Assembly: GCA_012295275.1 (NCBI GenBank)
Contig: CM022679.1
Location: 23,494,502 to 23,558,501, forward strand
Source of the DNA: Chrysomallon squamiferum
Lineage: Eukaryota > Mollusca > Gastropoda > Neomphalida > Peltospiridae
DNA: 64,000 bases
Direction of reading: 5' to 3'
Shown: positions 26,167 through 38,354 of the stretch, in pieces
Layout: every line of letters begins with the position of its first letter
Position numbering within the stretch: the first letter of the stretch is position 1
The notes under the pieces: generated by a model
What the model was told of the DNA's origin: nothing
Databases searched by the model: none
The model's input: only the letters and a program-made list of their open reading frames with translations
Position numbers and translations under genes: made by a program

Positions 26167-27917
26167 ATGACTAAACAAGACAAGTTGCCAGATGTTGACC
26201 CTATTACTGAAGACATAATATTACGTAAAAAGATGAAGCATGAGCATAAATCAAAGAAGAAAGAACAAAGTAAAGTGATTGAAAATGAGAAAAAACTTGA
26301 TATTATTGATGAAGATGATAAAGAACTAAAAGTTAAAGAGAAGAAAAAGAAACATAAAAATAATGGAATGGGCATAGTAGAGGGCAGTGTTTCAACAGAT
26401 ATGAATGAAATCAAGTTAAAACATAGCAAAGACAGTGAAATAGAACTATTAGTTAAAAAACATAAGAAAAAGCATAAAGGAAAAAGAGCAACTGATAAAA
26501 CAACTTTCAATGAGTCTCAGAATGGTGTGGATGTGGAAGAATATCCAGTTAAAAAGCATAAAAAAAGAAAACACAGAGACAAACATGATACTGGAGAAAC
26601 ACAAAGAAAATGATAAAACCTAAAAAAGAGGAGTCAGTTAAAAAACATAAAAAAAGAAAACACAAAGACAAAAATGACACAGAAATAAAAGGTATAAGGG
26701 AAGAAAATGGAAATGATGTAGACAGTTTTGGAGAACATTCAGATAAAAAAAGAAAAAAAAGAAAACATAAAGACAAAACAAACAATGAAGAAATTCAATC
26801 AACAGAAGCTAATGGAAAAGAAATAAGTAATACGACATGCAACAGCAGTTCACAAGAAATAGCAAATGCTGAAAAGAAACTTGGTTACACAGCAGAATAT
26901 TTTGGTGAGAAACCTGCAAAGACAAAAAAGAAGAAAAAGAATGAGAAGAAAATTAAATCAGACTCAAAAGAAAAGTCTGACCAGTTAGCAGATCCATCAA
27001 AGAAAGATGCAGCTCTTGAATACCTCAAACAGTGGAACTCACATCAGGATAAATGGAAATTCCAGAAAGTTCGGCAAGTTTGGCTTCTTCAGAATATGTT
27101 TTATGTCAATGAGGTGAGTTGAGTGCATTGTTTCAAGAGAAGTGTACTTTTTTTTTATTATACTGACCAGAAACATAAAAACATATTTTACATTTCAGGT
27201 TGCTTTATTTTTTAATAACAGTCAGTCTTTACTAACAATGATTTTAATCTTATGATGAGAGATTAGCATGTAATAGACCCTTATTACATAATTACTGTTA
27301 TGTTCGTATATATTTTACATCTTGTTTTTGTGCAACAGAACTTTATTTTGTAATTTTTGTCAGATTATAATCTTTTAAGAAATAAAAGTTATCATTAGTG
27401 TTTATAATATCAACTAATTAAAATTCCCACTGTCACATCTTTTCCATTAAAAGTTGTTTTGTATTTAGGTTCCAGATGAATCGTTCACCATCTTACTCTC
27501 ATATATTGATGGACTAAAAGGAAAAGCAAGGGAGGCAACCATAGCAGATGCTGAAAAATGTCTACATTCACAGGAAAATGAAGGTGGTGACGAAAGCACA
27601 ACAGATATCAAAGGTAAACATATTTTGTTGTTTTCCCATTTATGGCTTTCTTGTTGCAGCCAGGGTAAAGTGAATTTGAATCCTTGTTTAATTATCTTTA
27701 TGATGTCTGATAGACCTTTAGAAAATTTAAAATATAAATACATTTTATTTTCAAAACTTTCATAATTTAAATTAAAACTTTTTTTTTTTTTTTGGGATAT
27801 ATAATCAGTGATATAATTTATCAAAAATTAGTTTATGAATTTCTTTATAGTTTTTCTTACTTTTCAGATCCTTTGAAGTATGAAAGAGCCAGAAAAATAC
27901 TACAAGCTTTATCTTGA
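26167..27917 (+). CDS. C7orf50-like nucleolar protein with WKF domain; first exon interrupted by a one-base frameshift
   Basis: Exons 26167-27113, 27469-27613 and 27868-27917 (stop TGA) encode a lysine-rich N-terminal region and a conserved C-terminal block. The block reads EYLKQWNSHQDKWKFQKVRQVWLLQ, then NEVPDESFTILLSYIDGLKG and KYERARKILQALS at the end. This matches the WKF/DUF2373 domain of human C7orf50, a poorly understood nucleolar protein tied to ribosome biogenesis. The N-terminal part repeats a basic motif at least four times (VKKHKKKHKGK, VKKHKKRKHRDK, VKKHKKRKHKDK, KKRKKRKHKDK). The frame starting at 26167 ends at TGA 26611-26613; the rest continues in the -1 frame from 26610, where AAAATGATAA joins them. 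The basic repeats continue unchanged across the break, so both halves belong to one ancestral frame. Allowing one extra base the protein would be about 380 residues, longer than human (about 194). The cause may be a sequence error, an allele or a real break. Confidence 0.85.
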
Positions 27918-27926
27918 TCATTTTTA

Positions 27927-27932
27927 AATAAA
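27927..27932 (+). terminator. Polyadenylation signal AATAAA
   Basis: Ten bases after the stop of the C7orf50-like gene and 128 bases before the TMEM186 stop codon on the other strand. The two genes are tail to tail with only 142 bases between stop codons. Confidence 0.6.
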
Positions 27933-28038
27933 AAATTATATTCAAATATATTATTTTGTTGTTATATAATTAATCTTTATGACTAATCACAAAGCATAAA
28001 AATATATAAAAACATTAAATAAAATTTCAAAATATCTA

Positions 28039-28044
28039 TTTATT
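28039..28044 (-). terminator. Polyadenylation signal AATAAA (minus strand)
   Basis: TTTATT on the plus strand gives AATAAA 16 bases after the TMEM186 stop. The 3' UTR would be very short. Confidence 0.5.
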
Positions 28045-28059
28045 ACAAAATATTTTCAG

Positions 28060-28929
28060 TTATTCTAGAGGTCCTAGAATATATTCTAGCTGTTTTTTGT
28101 CCAGAACTTTGTATTGATTTAAAAATATAATGAACGTCTGGTCACTGCTATATGTTCTGATTATGCTGTAGAACCGTTTAGCACTCTCCGACATGTCCAT
28201 CAGTGGGATTAGATCATCAGGTGACAAGTACACATCCTTCCTCTTTCCCCAGAATGTCAGGTGTGACAAGCGCACATGGCTGGTTTCCTTGGAAACACTA
28301 ATCATTCCAACAACTCTTCTGAAATACAAACTCATTATGTAGAGCATGACACAGGCTAGAGAGGTAATTCCAAACATTGCATACATGTCCACAGTTGAAA
28401 TGTTTCCTAAACTGTGTAAGTAAACTGTCGGAGGGATGGCAAAGATTGTTATAAGTGTCTGATAAATCTTCATTCTGGACAGAACTCTGGTGTGGACAAT
28501 GTATTTGAAAATGTAACATGGTTCATACTTGGCTTCAGAAGGGTTAAAATTTTCAGATGTACAAAATGACGAGTTCAAAGTATGGTGAAAATACCTTAAT
28601 GGTTTTTTCTTGCAGTTTAACAGTGATGGCTGACTATTCAGAATTTGAACATCTGGTATATGTTCTGTAGTAACATTTCTACAAAGAGATACATCAGTAT
28701 TTTGATAACAATTTAATCTCTTTATGCTTTCAAGCTTTTCTGGAATTTCTTTGTATGTCTGCTGTTTTTCACGTATCTTTGAAGCTGTTCTGCTTTTGTC
28801 CAGCCACAGTCTAGAAAATGTATTTTTTTCTACATGTTTTGAACATTTGGTGAGATGAACAAATCGACTAAAAGTCAGGTTTCCAAGATGTTTCTTCCAT
28901 GTCTGACAAGTCTGAAATGGAGTCTTCAT
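28060..28929 (-). CDS. TMEM186: Transmembrane protein 186, mitochondrial complex I assembly factor
   Basis: A single coding exon of 289 residues. TMEM186 is an inner mitochondrial membrane protein of the MCIA complex that helps assemble respiratory complex I. The C-terminal half carries the family features: two hydrophobic segments (about 153-173 and 182-202), the basic LYFRRVVGMI after the second, then SHVRLSHLTFWGKRKDVYLS with the conserved HLTFWG, and a tail ending KVLDKKQLEYILG. The N-terminal 130 residues are basic, rich in K, R and S, and not conserved; they probably include the mitochondrial targeting region and make this protein longer than the human one (213). The start is the first ATG of the frame. 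TTTTTAG just upstream of it suggests a splice acceptor, so a noncoding exon likely precedes it. It is tail to tail with the C7orf50-like gene. Confidence 0.9.
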   Translation of the reverse strand: MKTPFQTCQTWKKHLGNLTFSRFVHLTKCSKHVEKNTFSRLWLDKSRTASKIREKQQTYKEIPEKLESIKRLNCYQNTDVSLCRNVTTEHIPDVQILNSQPSLLNCKKKPLRYFHHTLNSSFCTSENFNPSEAKYEPCYIFKYIVHTRVLSRMKIYQTLITIFAIPPTVYLHSLGNISTVDMYAMFGITSLACVMLYIMSLYFRRVVGMISVSKETSHVRLSHLTFWGKRKDVYLSPDDLIPLMDMSESAKRFYSIIRTYSSDQTFIIFLNQYKVLDKKQLEYILGPLE

Positions 28930-29403
28930 TTGAACTAAAAATAATAAATTATGTTAAATAAAAATTTTGTTATATAATGTAATTAACTTTTAAAAGCTGA
29001 ATCTTCTTTAATCTCACTTTTGGATTCTAATATTTGAAATTATTTATTATATAAAAATCAGTTATTGTATAAAGTTTGCTTTAATTTACAAGATTACTTT
29101 ATAGTACTAATAAACTTATAAAGGTCATTTGCAATACAGAAATAATGGCAATTTGAATTCAGTTGTAATGTATTACAGGCATTTAAATTAGTAATAATTA
29201 ATCAATAATTTATAACAAAATTTAATATTTTTAACAAATAATATCTAGAGAGGGAGAGAGAGAGATATAATAAAATATTACGACAGTTAATAGTTCAGTA
29301 CACCTAGAGAATGAAAGTGGGTGAAACCTCTACCGACAAAGCATAGACCAAAAGTCTAAACTTAGATTACCAGCGTCAAAATAACAAACGGCAGATTACT
29401 TAC

Positions 29404-29575
29404 AAGCAGATATAGAAAGTGACAACTTATTTAGGACACCAGCTAGTATCTATAATTTATTCTTTTTGCGTTACAAGTATTATGTTTGTTATTTAAATCC
29501 AAAGCACGTCGTTTCCTAATGTCACTCGCAACACGCTTATATTGCGAAAACAGGACTACTTCCGGTCTTCTGTAA
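29404..29575 (-). promoter_or_regulatory. Probable TMEM186 promoter and noncoding first exon
   Basis: On the minus strand a donor GTAAGT occupies 29403-29398, giving an exon end at 29404. Upstream, the plus-strand ACTTCCGGT around 29557-29565 reads ACCGGAAGT on the minus strand, a consensus ETS site typical of mitochondrial housekeeping promoters. On the plus strand CTTCT is followed by GTAAGT at 29572, so a divergent transcript is also possible. Confidence 0.45.
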
Positions 29576-32336
29576 GTTCTTGTTACTGCACTGTTCGTTA
29601 CAGGCTTTAGAATGCACCCAGAAAAATTCGGGTTCGTGTAATGATGTATTTTTGTATATTTTATATAATATTATAAATAATAATAATAATATATTGTATA
29701 TAATATAGTAATAACCATTATAACGCATTATGATTATTGTTTTTTGAAGATCTTGATAATCTGGAGGACGTCGTGCACCTTCTCTCATTTTAAATTATTA
29801 ATACTCGTTGGATTCACATATAATCAGTGATGTGACTCTTGCTTACAAAACCAAAATCCAAATAGCAACGTTATTTTTATTACCAACAAAGGTTTGTCAC
29901 TGGACACACCCATAAATCGGGAAACCAGTGTAAATGTATATTATTAACCAAAAACATACACTTTAGAAAGACAGTAACAAGTTTATTAGGTATAACTACA
30001 AGCACTGATAGACCCAATGGACTATTTTTCATCACAAAAGAAGTAGTATATTCTTTTTATCATTCTTTCTTTTTTTTTTTTTTTTTTTTGTGGGGTGGGT
30101 TGGTGGGGATAAATTATAAGTGGAAGTGTTTTAGATGCTGCTGTGACAAAGTTTCAAGAATTAAAGTCATGGGTTGAAATGTCAATTCTTAAATAATATA
30201 TTTTTAAAAGTAATTGGCTGAACTACATAAAGCCTTTTACAAATAAAAGGACATTTTTATATTGAGATAAAAAATTTGTACCAACCTTCTTATGTATGTT
30301 TGGATGTGTAGCCTTAGCTTAAAAAAGTCTGATGTTGAATTTATTCTAGTATTTATTGTGTGTTAGTCTGCTTGTATATCTATCTACCTACAAGCATGCA
30401 CACACACACACACACACGATAAATCAGAATACTCAATAGGATATTCTTCATCATAACAGCTATACTCTTTATACTGGTTGTTCTATAGTGATTGATTGTT
30501 AATACATAAAATTCAGAGCTATAAGTGCAACAAAAGCTACAGTGCCAGAATTGTCAAATATTGTATTGTAGTTGTGACAAAGAGAAAATACTGATACAAA
30601 TGATGCTGTTGAATACATTTTTGTTAAATACAAGATTGATTTTTATGACAAAAAAGTCAACAAGAGTTAAAGCCCTAAGATTTTATTGTTTCATAATTTT
30701 TTTAATTTTTTTTTAAACTCATAATAAATGAAGAAATATATCTGTAATTCAGTAGTGCAGTAATTTCATTTATTTAATAATAAAATCACTTTAAACAACC
30801 ACAGAAAATCAACTAACATCTATATAAAACTACATCTCTCTCATAAAAAATACTTGAGGAGTTAAACTGATAAAATATCACAGAATGAAGATCTCAAATA
30901 CAATTCCAACAATAATTCAATTTTCATTTATCTATCCTAAATATTAATTAATTATGAAATGAACATCAATCTTTAAGCAGCAGTAGGTGACCATATATTT
31001 TATGTGAAGTCAATAAATACAAATAGGACAAATTTCTATTTGGTACAAAAAAAGAATATTTTTAATAATAACTGTATAAATAAATTTTAAAAATACATGT
31101 TTATAAAAAAAATAGATGTATAAGTTCTGTAAAAATGCTTTATAAAATACGGAATAATAGTTTTATTTAGAACACAATCATAAAATATATAAAAGTTCTA
31201 ATAAATATCACAATGTAGGGGTTTGATAAAAAAAAAAAATAAAGTCCAATATTCACAAATGAAACAAATGATAACATGCAGATATCTCCTTTATAACATA
31301 TATAATCACAGTTAATAAATAATTAACTAACAGTTTAAGATTATTTATAATGATGCGTATTTTCATTGAATTTGTGTCCATTCAACAAAGACTAGATCCA
31401 ATAACAGAACATAGAGTACAACATTTCAAAACCATGAAACAATTACTTTTTGTAAATCTTTTTAAACATACAGCTTGGGATTTATGGCATCAATATATTT
31501 CTAAAAACTGAAAGGTTAATAAAACATACTTCAATTTCAGATATTAAACAGATTTAAATATTTTTAAGTTTATTACCAGAACAGTTATTTTATTTCTGGG
31601 ATACTTTATTATTTATAAAGATTGTTAAAGAAAACAAAACAAAACTTACTAAAAACATTGTTTTCGTAACAGCATGTAATAAATAATCACCCAAAGGAGA
31701 TGCCAAGATCTGCAAGGATGATATGAAGCTGCCTTAAATATAGCAAAAAATACTAGACAATATGGCACTTACATGGTTGAATAAATATGTACAAATCTTT
31801 GAAATTAACTTTAAAAAGTCAAATTAACCTTTGTTCCAACCCAATATAATGACAATTGTTCTAATGCTGTTATGCAGAAATCTGGTTTTAATAATAGTTC
31901 TAATGCCCCTGATCTAAAACAACCTTTGTTTCACTTACATGAGATTTATTTATGTACATTACTCCATGTTACTTAAATCAAAAAAGATTTTATTTATGTT
32001 AATATTTCACATGTAAAATAAAAAGATGTTACTCTGTTCTAGTACTGACATTTCTTCTGAAGCATAATATAAAAATGTACTCTAATGCTATCATCCTAAA
32101 ACCTAATTATATTTTATTAATCTAAGAGAAATTTAGCTCTCAAAAATGTCTCTATTTAATACAGATATCCTATAAAGTCCTGAAAAAAAAACCCACTGGT
32201 GTAAAGTCTAAAATTAATATTTGTTTCAATACTTTCATCCTAAAACATAATGTTCTGATTTAAAATGCCAACAATAAACTTTATCATGTGTGTGTGTGTC
32301 AGATCTATTAACTGGCTAATATTAATGTTATATATA
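29576..32336. other. Intergenic AT-rich sequence
   Basis: No exon-like block is visible. It contains a T-run (30070-30090), a short (CA)n (30398-30416) and many A/T tracts. The open frames 29537-29788 and 30525-30716 look accidental. Confidence 0.65.
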
Positions 32337-33043
32337 CAGTATTCCCTCGCTATTCGCAGGGGTTACGTTCTTTACCCCCCCACGAATAGCGAAAAACCGC
32401 GAATATTGGATGCAGTTTTAAAACGTCTATTATGAGATTATATACGGTACTAAATGCTTCCCAAACACTTTCTAAAGACACTCTTACTCATTAATACAGT
32501 AATAATGTAGTAATATTGCATGCAGTTATGTATTTCACTAATGTAGTAATGATAATGTAAACACATTTTAATTTTGTACTGAAACAATATTTTAATCAGA
32601 AAGAAACGTAAGTACAGGAGGACAGTAACACCGCATAGCACAGTAACCTATACAGTATTACTGTACCGTAAAGTCATTTTCTATGCGTACAACATATGTA
32701 TTAGAATTGCCAGAAAGTGGAACAAATTTAAAGGCAAACAGACAGATAAATACAGTACGCACAGTTCAGGTAATAATAATACAATTCAGTAATAATATGA
32801 AATTAAAAACATTATTAATACACGGTCACAAATAATATGCACTGTACATACAGTGTATGAATTTATAAAAAAATACGTACTGTATTGCAATAATAATTGA
32901 AAAAATTTGATATTGTTTGTGCGGTTTACCGAGCATTTGTTTTTATGACGTTATGACGCTCGCCTGGTATACCAGCATACGATGCGATAGGGTTAAGAGC
33001 CTAACCCGCGAATGGGGAACCGCGAACAGGTGAGGGTATACTG
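32337..33043. mobile_element. Non-autonomous pogo/Tigger-like DNA transposon (MITE), 707 bp
   Basis: The element starts CAGTATTCCCTCGCTATTCG and its right end, read in reverse complement, starts CAGTATACCCTCACCTGTTCG. Both ends are flanked by TA (32335-32336 and 33044-33045), the target duplication of the Tc1/mariner/pogo superfamily. Inside the left end, TCGCTATTCG (about 32347) and CGAATAGCGA (about 32383) form a further perfect 10-base hairpin. The interior has no transposase; the short minus-strand frame 32450-32641 does not resemble one. The GC-rich ends stand out sharply from the AT-rich surroundings. Confidence 0.85.
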
Positions 33044-33220
33044 TACTAATAATTATGGTAGAAGGAATTTCACTTGGAATTTATATGTCTGTCATTTGTC
33101 ATGTCAACCACTAAAGTTTTCCAAGGAAACTGTTATACAGCAGGATCATAATAATAATATTCCTGAAAAGCAGTTCTAACAACTATTTTAATACTAATGC
33201 TCTAGCAGTTTATCACAATT

Positions 33221-33570
33221 TCATGTACACGATGGGACATTTATGTGTAGCTCTGGTTTGTAAAAATATCTTAGATCTTCATCCATATCCATGTCTTCTT
33301 CAATAAGAGCTAATTCTGCAAGACAGGAATCATGTTCTTCCTTTATCTGTTTCATTATTATTTCATGATCTCGGCAGAATTTGTGAATACCAAACTGAAA
33401 AACACAATATGTTAGAAACAATAAATTTGTTATATTCAGAAACTATTATTTTAAGTAATACACAAAAACATATAATTTTTAATTTTTCTAATATCCATAT
33501 TTTTTTACTTAAATGCATATATATTTTTTTTTAATCTAAAAATGTATGCTTGAAGGTTAAAAAATATAAA

Positions 33571-33646
<76 letters not shown>

Positions 33647-36169
33647 CATACATACACACACACATACACACACACACACATGATTAATTTAGAGAAAACA
33701 TCAAACTCACTGTGTCATCTAGCCTTGGACTATTTTTTAACCTGAAAATAAAATAAAACAAAATAGTTTTAAAATTGGCTTTAGAATTCTTTATGAAATT
33801 ACTTTCTAACATTCGATTTGATCATATACACTAAAATCATGTAACATTTTAATTAGTTAAAACTGAAACTAATTAATTACAGCTTCTAAAACTTTGAATA
33901 TGCATAATTCACTAATATCACTTTTCTGCACATTTGTAATGCTTTATTAGTAGTACAATTTGATTTTGCTTAGCAAAAACAATTGAAAGGATTTAAAATG
34001 CATTCAGTACCAAAAAAAATAGTTTCAACTTAAATCTATACCTATAAGGAACCCTGGCCAGGGCATCATCTGCCAGTTCTCGAAGTTGAGTGATGTCTGC
34101 TTGATACTGCACCATAGAACAGTCACTGTCATGGCTGCCTACACCTGAATGAAAAGATATGTTTCAAAATGAATGTTAAAATATATGTCAAACTATTTAA
34201 TCTAAGAACATTTGGAGCAGACTATTTTCTAAATACAGTGATTTCAGATGTTGAAAGTACAAATTAAAAAATCCAACCTTTAGTTTGTTTTATGTGTTAG
34301 TTGTTATATATTTATAGTTTTAACTCCATATAGATTCATTTATACAAACACAGCCTTTGTAAATTAATTTTTGAACTGGTATACTTTTAAAAAAACAATG
34401 TCTTCAAGTAATATAAAAGCTTTTGTAAATTCATCTCTTCTTTACTTCTTTTTTTTTTAACCAACAATAATCCCCCATCCTGAAAAATATGAAACTTATT
34501 TAAGTGTTGTAACTTATTTGATGAATTCTTGAGGGTTACTGTTTATGTATTAAACAAATCTTTCAATTTATACTTGCCTTTCATTAGATTTTCTAATTCA
34601 ATTATTTCTTTTCTAATAATTTTAGATGTTCTGATTCCTTGATATCTCCTGAAATATAAAATAATAGATATCTCTAATTTCACCAAGTATTAATAAAAAT
34701 AAGAAGAATAAACTGCAAAACCTTTTCACAGATTTATTTAATTACCTCTATATTTTATTATTAGTGAAGTTTTCTCACCAATTTTTTAATCATTTGGTAG
34801 TACATAAAATATATTTAGGCCATTTCATATCCAAAACAAGTGTACAGTTGTGAATCCACAATTCAGGAAAAAGGATTATTTTTATTACTGAAATAACTCT
34901 AAATAAACTGATTTTCAGTGTAAAGTAAAAAACTGCTTCTTGACATGACTACATATAAACTTACTGATGAAGAACTGTTCCATCAGGAGCACAAATTTTG
35001 TTCCTTCTTTTCATATGGTTACAAATATATTCAAAGTTTTTCTGAAAGAAACAAAATAAAGATCGAGTATTATTTTTATTAGTTCTAACAACAAATTAGA
35101 AAATTCTGTAAATTGTAGATAAACTTTTATAATAGAGAATGTCACATAATAATTTACATTTTCATTATCATCAGTATAGTCTAAAAGGTTCTTGAAAATT
35201 ATTTGTTTCTGAATGAAAACAAAAACATATATAAAAACTTGAATTTCATTAACAATAACAAGTTTACTGATATATATATCACCAATTTTCATATAATTGT
35301 TTTTCAAATGTTGAATACTTACTGGTACAAAGGGATGGCTATATTTTTTCAAAACCTGTGACAATAAAAAAAAATTAAGTTAATATTAGAAATTTATCAA
35401 CACTATTTACATTAATTATAAAAAGCAATCAAGTATACTCAAACATAGTTTTTATAAAGTGGTCATCCAATAAAAATGTGTTCATTCAAATACATTATTT
35501 ATAAAATTTATGTAGAAACTTGATCATATTGAAGAATTTGGATACATTTACAGAACAGAAGAAATAGGGACTTTTTCTTTCTGAAATAAATTTTATCTTT
35601 ATACTACATTATTTTTTAATAATCTATAAAATCTGATATTCTTATTTGTGGGCAACAGATTTTGTTAAGCCTGTTTTGAATCTGTTTGAATGGTTTAAAA
35701 AAATAAAGTTTATTATTGCCAACTAATTATCAAATAAATTATAAATAAATAATGTCAAAGTAGTAAATAAAATTACAATTGGTTTTGATGGTGAGGGTCC
35801 ATACTGTGCCAGTTCTTCGTGAGGGTCCTGTGGGGATGGAACAATGGGAAGATCTTCAAAGTCATCGGCAAGTGAAGGCAAGAAAACATGACAGGTGGAT
35901 GGATTAACACAGAGGAGGTCTTGAGAAATACTTGTTGTAAGCCAAGGCCTCAGTGGTTCAAGGCAGACAGGAAGGGATCTGTTATGATTTTAAATATATT
36001 AGTGTTTATTTTAATCTGACTAAAATAACGACAATTATAATAACAGTATAATAATAATAGTAGTAATAATAAATATATCAGCAGCTATAATAGGTAATAG
36101 CAACAACAATAATAAAATAATAATAAATATTACTGGAATATTGTTATTATCAATAACAGTAGCAACAGC

Positions 36170-36214
<45 letters not shown>

Positions 36215-37791
36215 TATTATTATTATTATAATCATAGTTCACCATGTATTATATTAGCAGCAATTATTTCAACAATGGCAACAAAAGCAATGGTAAGATT
36301 TAATCTTTATTATTAACAGCAGCACAGCCATGGTTAATACTCCACTGAAGCTGCTGATGGAAATAATAATGTGTATTATTGATTTATTATTTGTAATAAT
36401 TATTTGGTCCTTATCATCTTAACTGATGTAAGATGTATTTGTAGAAAAAACATAAACAGTTATCACTTATGCATGTACATACATTCACAAGAACAAACAC
36501 ACTGTCATTACCTTTTATGTTCTTCATCACCCTCTCTTGACTGCACAACTCGTCCATCTGATGACAAAACATAAGGAGATGTATCTGCCAGTGGTTTCTG
36601 CTTACCACCAAATATATTAGGATCACTTCCATAAATTTGTCTCTTTAACTTCAGTCCATAAACTGATGGCTTCACAGTATTATCTAATTCTGCATCCAAG
36701 TTATCAATCTCTGTACACTTGTTTTCAACACCTACAAAAGCTTTTCGGGCAGATGCAGGTCGACTTACTGACTTATCTGATGTAGAATTTCCTCTCTGAC
36801 TCGGTAGAATCACTGCACTTCTTGGCCTTGTTCTTAATTTTGAAACAACTGGAGCTGTGGATGGAATGTCTGCATTCATATTCATGTTAACAACTGCAAA
36901 ATTTCCTCTTTTGTTAGTTCTTTCCAACACTGCTTTGGCACTCTGTATTCGCCGTGGTCTGAGAACAGAATGTGGAGCCTTGGTTTGTAACTCTTCTGTA
37001 TCATTTTTAAATTTTCTTTCAGATGATGAACCTTTATGACATGTCTCCTCATATGATTTAGTCCTAACATAATTTTTTCTTCCAGTCTGAAGCTAACTGC
37101 TGAATATGTTTGGTTAACTGGCCAATTTTTTCAATGGGTGAAGGGAAAAGACTACCTCGGTAATAAAATCCTTTCTGACTGTTCACTTGTTGTGGTCCAG
37201 ATGGTGGAAGATGTTCAACTAAAAAACATCAATTATTGCACATAAATAAAATGTTATACTGACTACAAGAACTGATTTTTTTCAGTGATGTACTGATCAG
37301 TGCCCATTTCTTTCATAGACATTACCTCAAAAGAATGTCCAGTGATGTAAAAAAAATTCCAAGCCAACAAAATCTTCCTGGAGATAGCAAGTACAGAAGC
37401 AAAATACAACACACAGACAGTCATTAAGGATGTCTATGGTAAGTAGGCTACTTCCTTTAGTATATTCACAACAATAAAAACACCAAAAAAAATGAAATAA
37501 GATTTTACTAAAACCACAAAATAGCCTTCATTACATTATAGTGATATTTGACCAGTCAACACCTTTTAGTATATTTTGTATTTTTATACAACTTTTTATT
37601 TTGTTAAAAATGTTTGTGTCTGAATACATTAAAATGTCCCCCTTTCTGAATACACAGTAATAGGATCCCTTATAAAGTTATTGGCAATTCATAATCTTAT
37701 CACAAACTGGCAACATATTTCTTTCCTCATTATCTCTGGGTTCGTTAACAACATGTATTATAATATATAACCACAGATATAAAATCTGAAT

Positions 37792-37823
<32 letters not shown>

Positions 37824-38048
37824 ACATCAAAATCGAAAATACAACTTTGCATCTATGTAAAACGTATTAATAAAAAACTAAATATGGGGTTATGCAACTG
37901 ATAGTTATAAATAATTTATAAATGTATGCAGTAACAAATAATATTTTGAATTATGAATATATATCAAACCTTTTTTTTCACCAAGTTCCCGAGGTAAGTC
38001 AATGATACCATTGAACCCGAGGGACGCCATGTTGTTTACATCTGTCAT
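33221..38048 (-). CDS. Unrecognised nine-exon gene with predicted coiled coils; one-base frameshift in exon 2
   Basis: Minus-strand exons: 37970-38048, 36512-37218, 35777-35978, 35323-35355, 34965-35041, 34578-34648, 34042-34144, 33711-33741, 33221-33394 (stop TGA). Phases close only if one base is removed from the A6 run (T6 on the plus strand, 37073-37078) in exon 2; as read, the frame stops at TAG just after. The product would be about 491 residues. It begins MTDVNNMASLGFNGIIDLPRE; the second methionine (ATGGCG) is an alternative start. The middle is basic and serine-rich (RPRSAVILPS, SVSRPASARK). The last third is helical and charged (KIIRKEIIELENLMKG, ITQLRELADDALARVPYR, HEIIMKQIKEEHDSCLAELALIEEDMDMDE), suggesting coiled coil. 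No signal peptide or membrane segment is seen. The intron after 34578 has a GC donor. I do not recognise the family. It faces NPLOC4 with 306 bases between starts. Confidence 0.8.
33565..33679. repeat. (TA)n-(CATA)n-(CA)n microsatellite in the last intron
   Basis: A TA run of about 75 bases passes into CATA and CA units, ending about 30 bases before the exon 33711-33741 in plus coordinates, on the donor side of that exon. Confidence 0.9.
36035..36232. repeat. (AAT)n-rich tract in an intron
   Basis: Interrupted AAT/ATA triplets, the purest part at 36174-36230. The minus-strand poly-isoleucine frame is an artefact. Confidence 0.85.
37785..37822. repeat. (TTTA)n microsatellite in intron 1 of the unrecognised gene
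   Basis: About nine TTTA units. Confidence 0.9.
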
Positions 38049-38354
38049 GTGGTTGTCAACGGAACACTTAAATATTTTATTACTATAATTATTAAATATT
38101 TTAACAAACTATTAAAGATTTTACACATTGATATCGATTGACATAATCTTTTACTTGATATTTAAGTTAATTTAAATCTCTGCGTTTCGAGATAAACACG
38201 AAGGTAGACTGACTTTCTGTCGTTCATGATTGCTGCGCTTCCTTTAATAAGAATGAAAAGGGAAGAAAAACAGTGTAATAAATGGATGAATGTATTTGCT
38301 TTATCATCTGCAGACAACATCGAATCGTATAATTAGTCATCTTCACCATTAACG
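38049..38354. promoter_or_regulatory. Short divergent upstream region between the unrecognised gene and NPLOC4
   Basis: Only 306 bases separate the two start codons, so both promoters and 5' UTRs must fit here. GCTGCGCTTCC at 38231-38241 is the only GC-rich patch. A bidirectional promoter is inferred from the layout. Confidence 0.5.

Noticed and set aside
26142-26785. Minus-strand frames opposite the C7orf50-like gene
   Set aside because: Antisense shadows of lysine-rich codons, which read as Phe, Leu and Ser on the other strand.
28298-28519. A 73-codon frame inside TMEM186
   Set aside because: An alternate frame of a well-supported coding exon.
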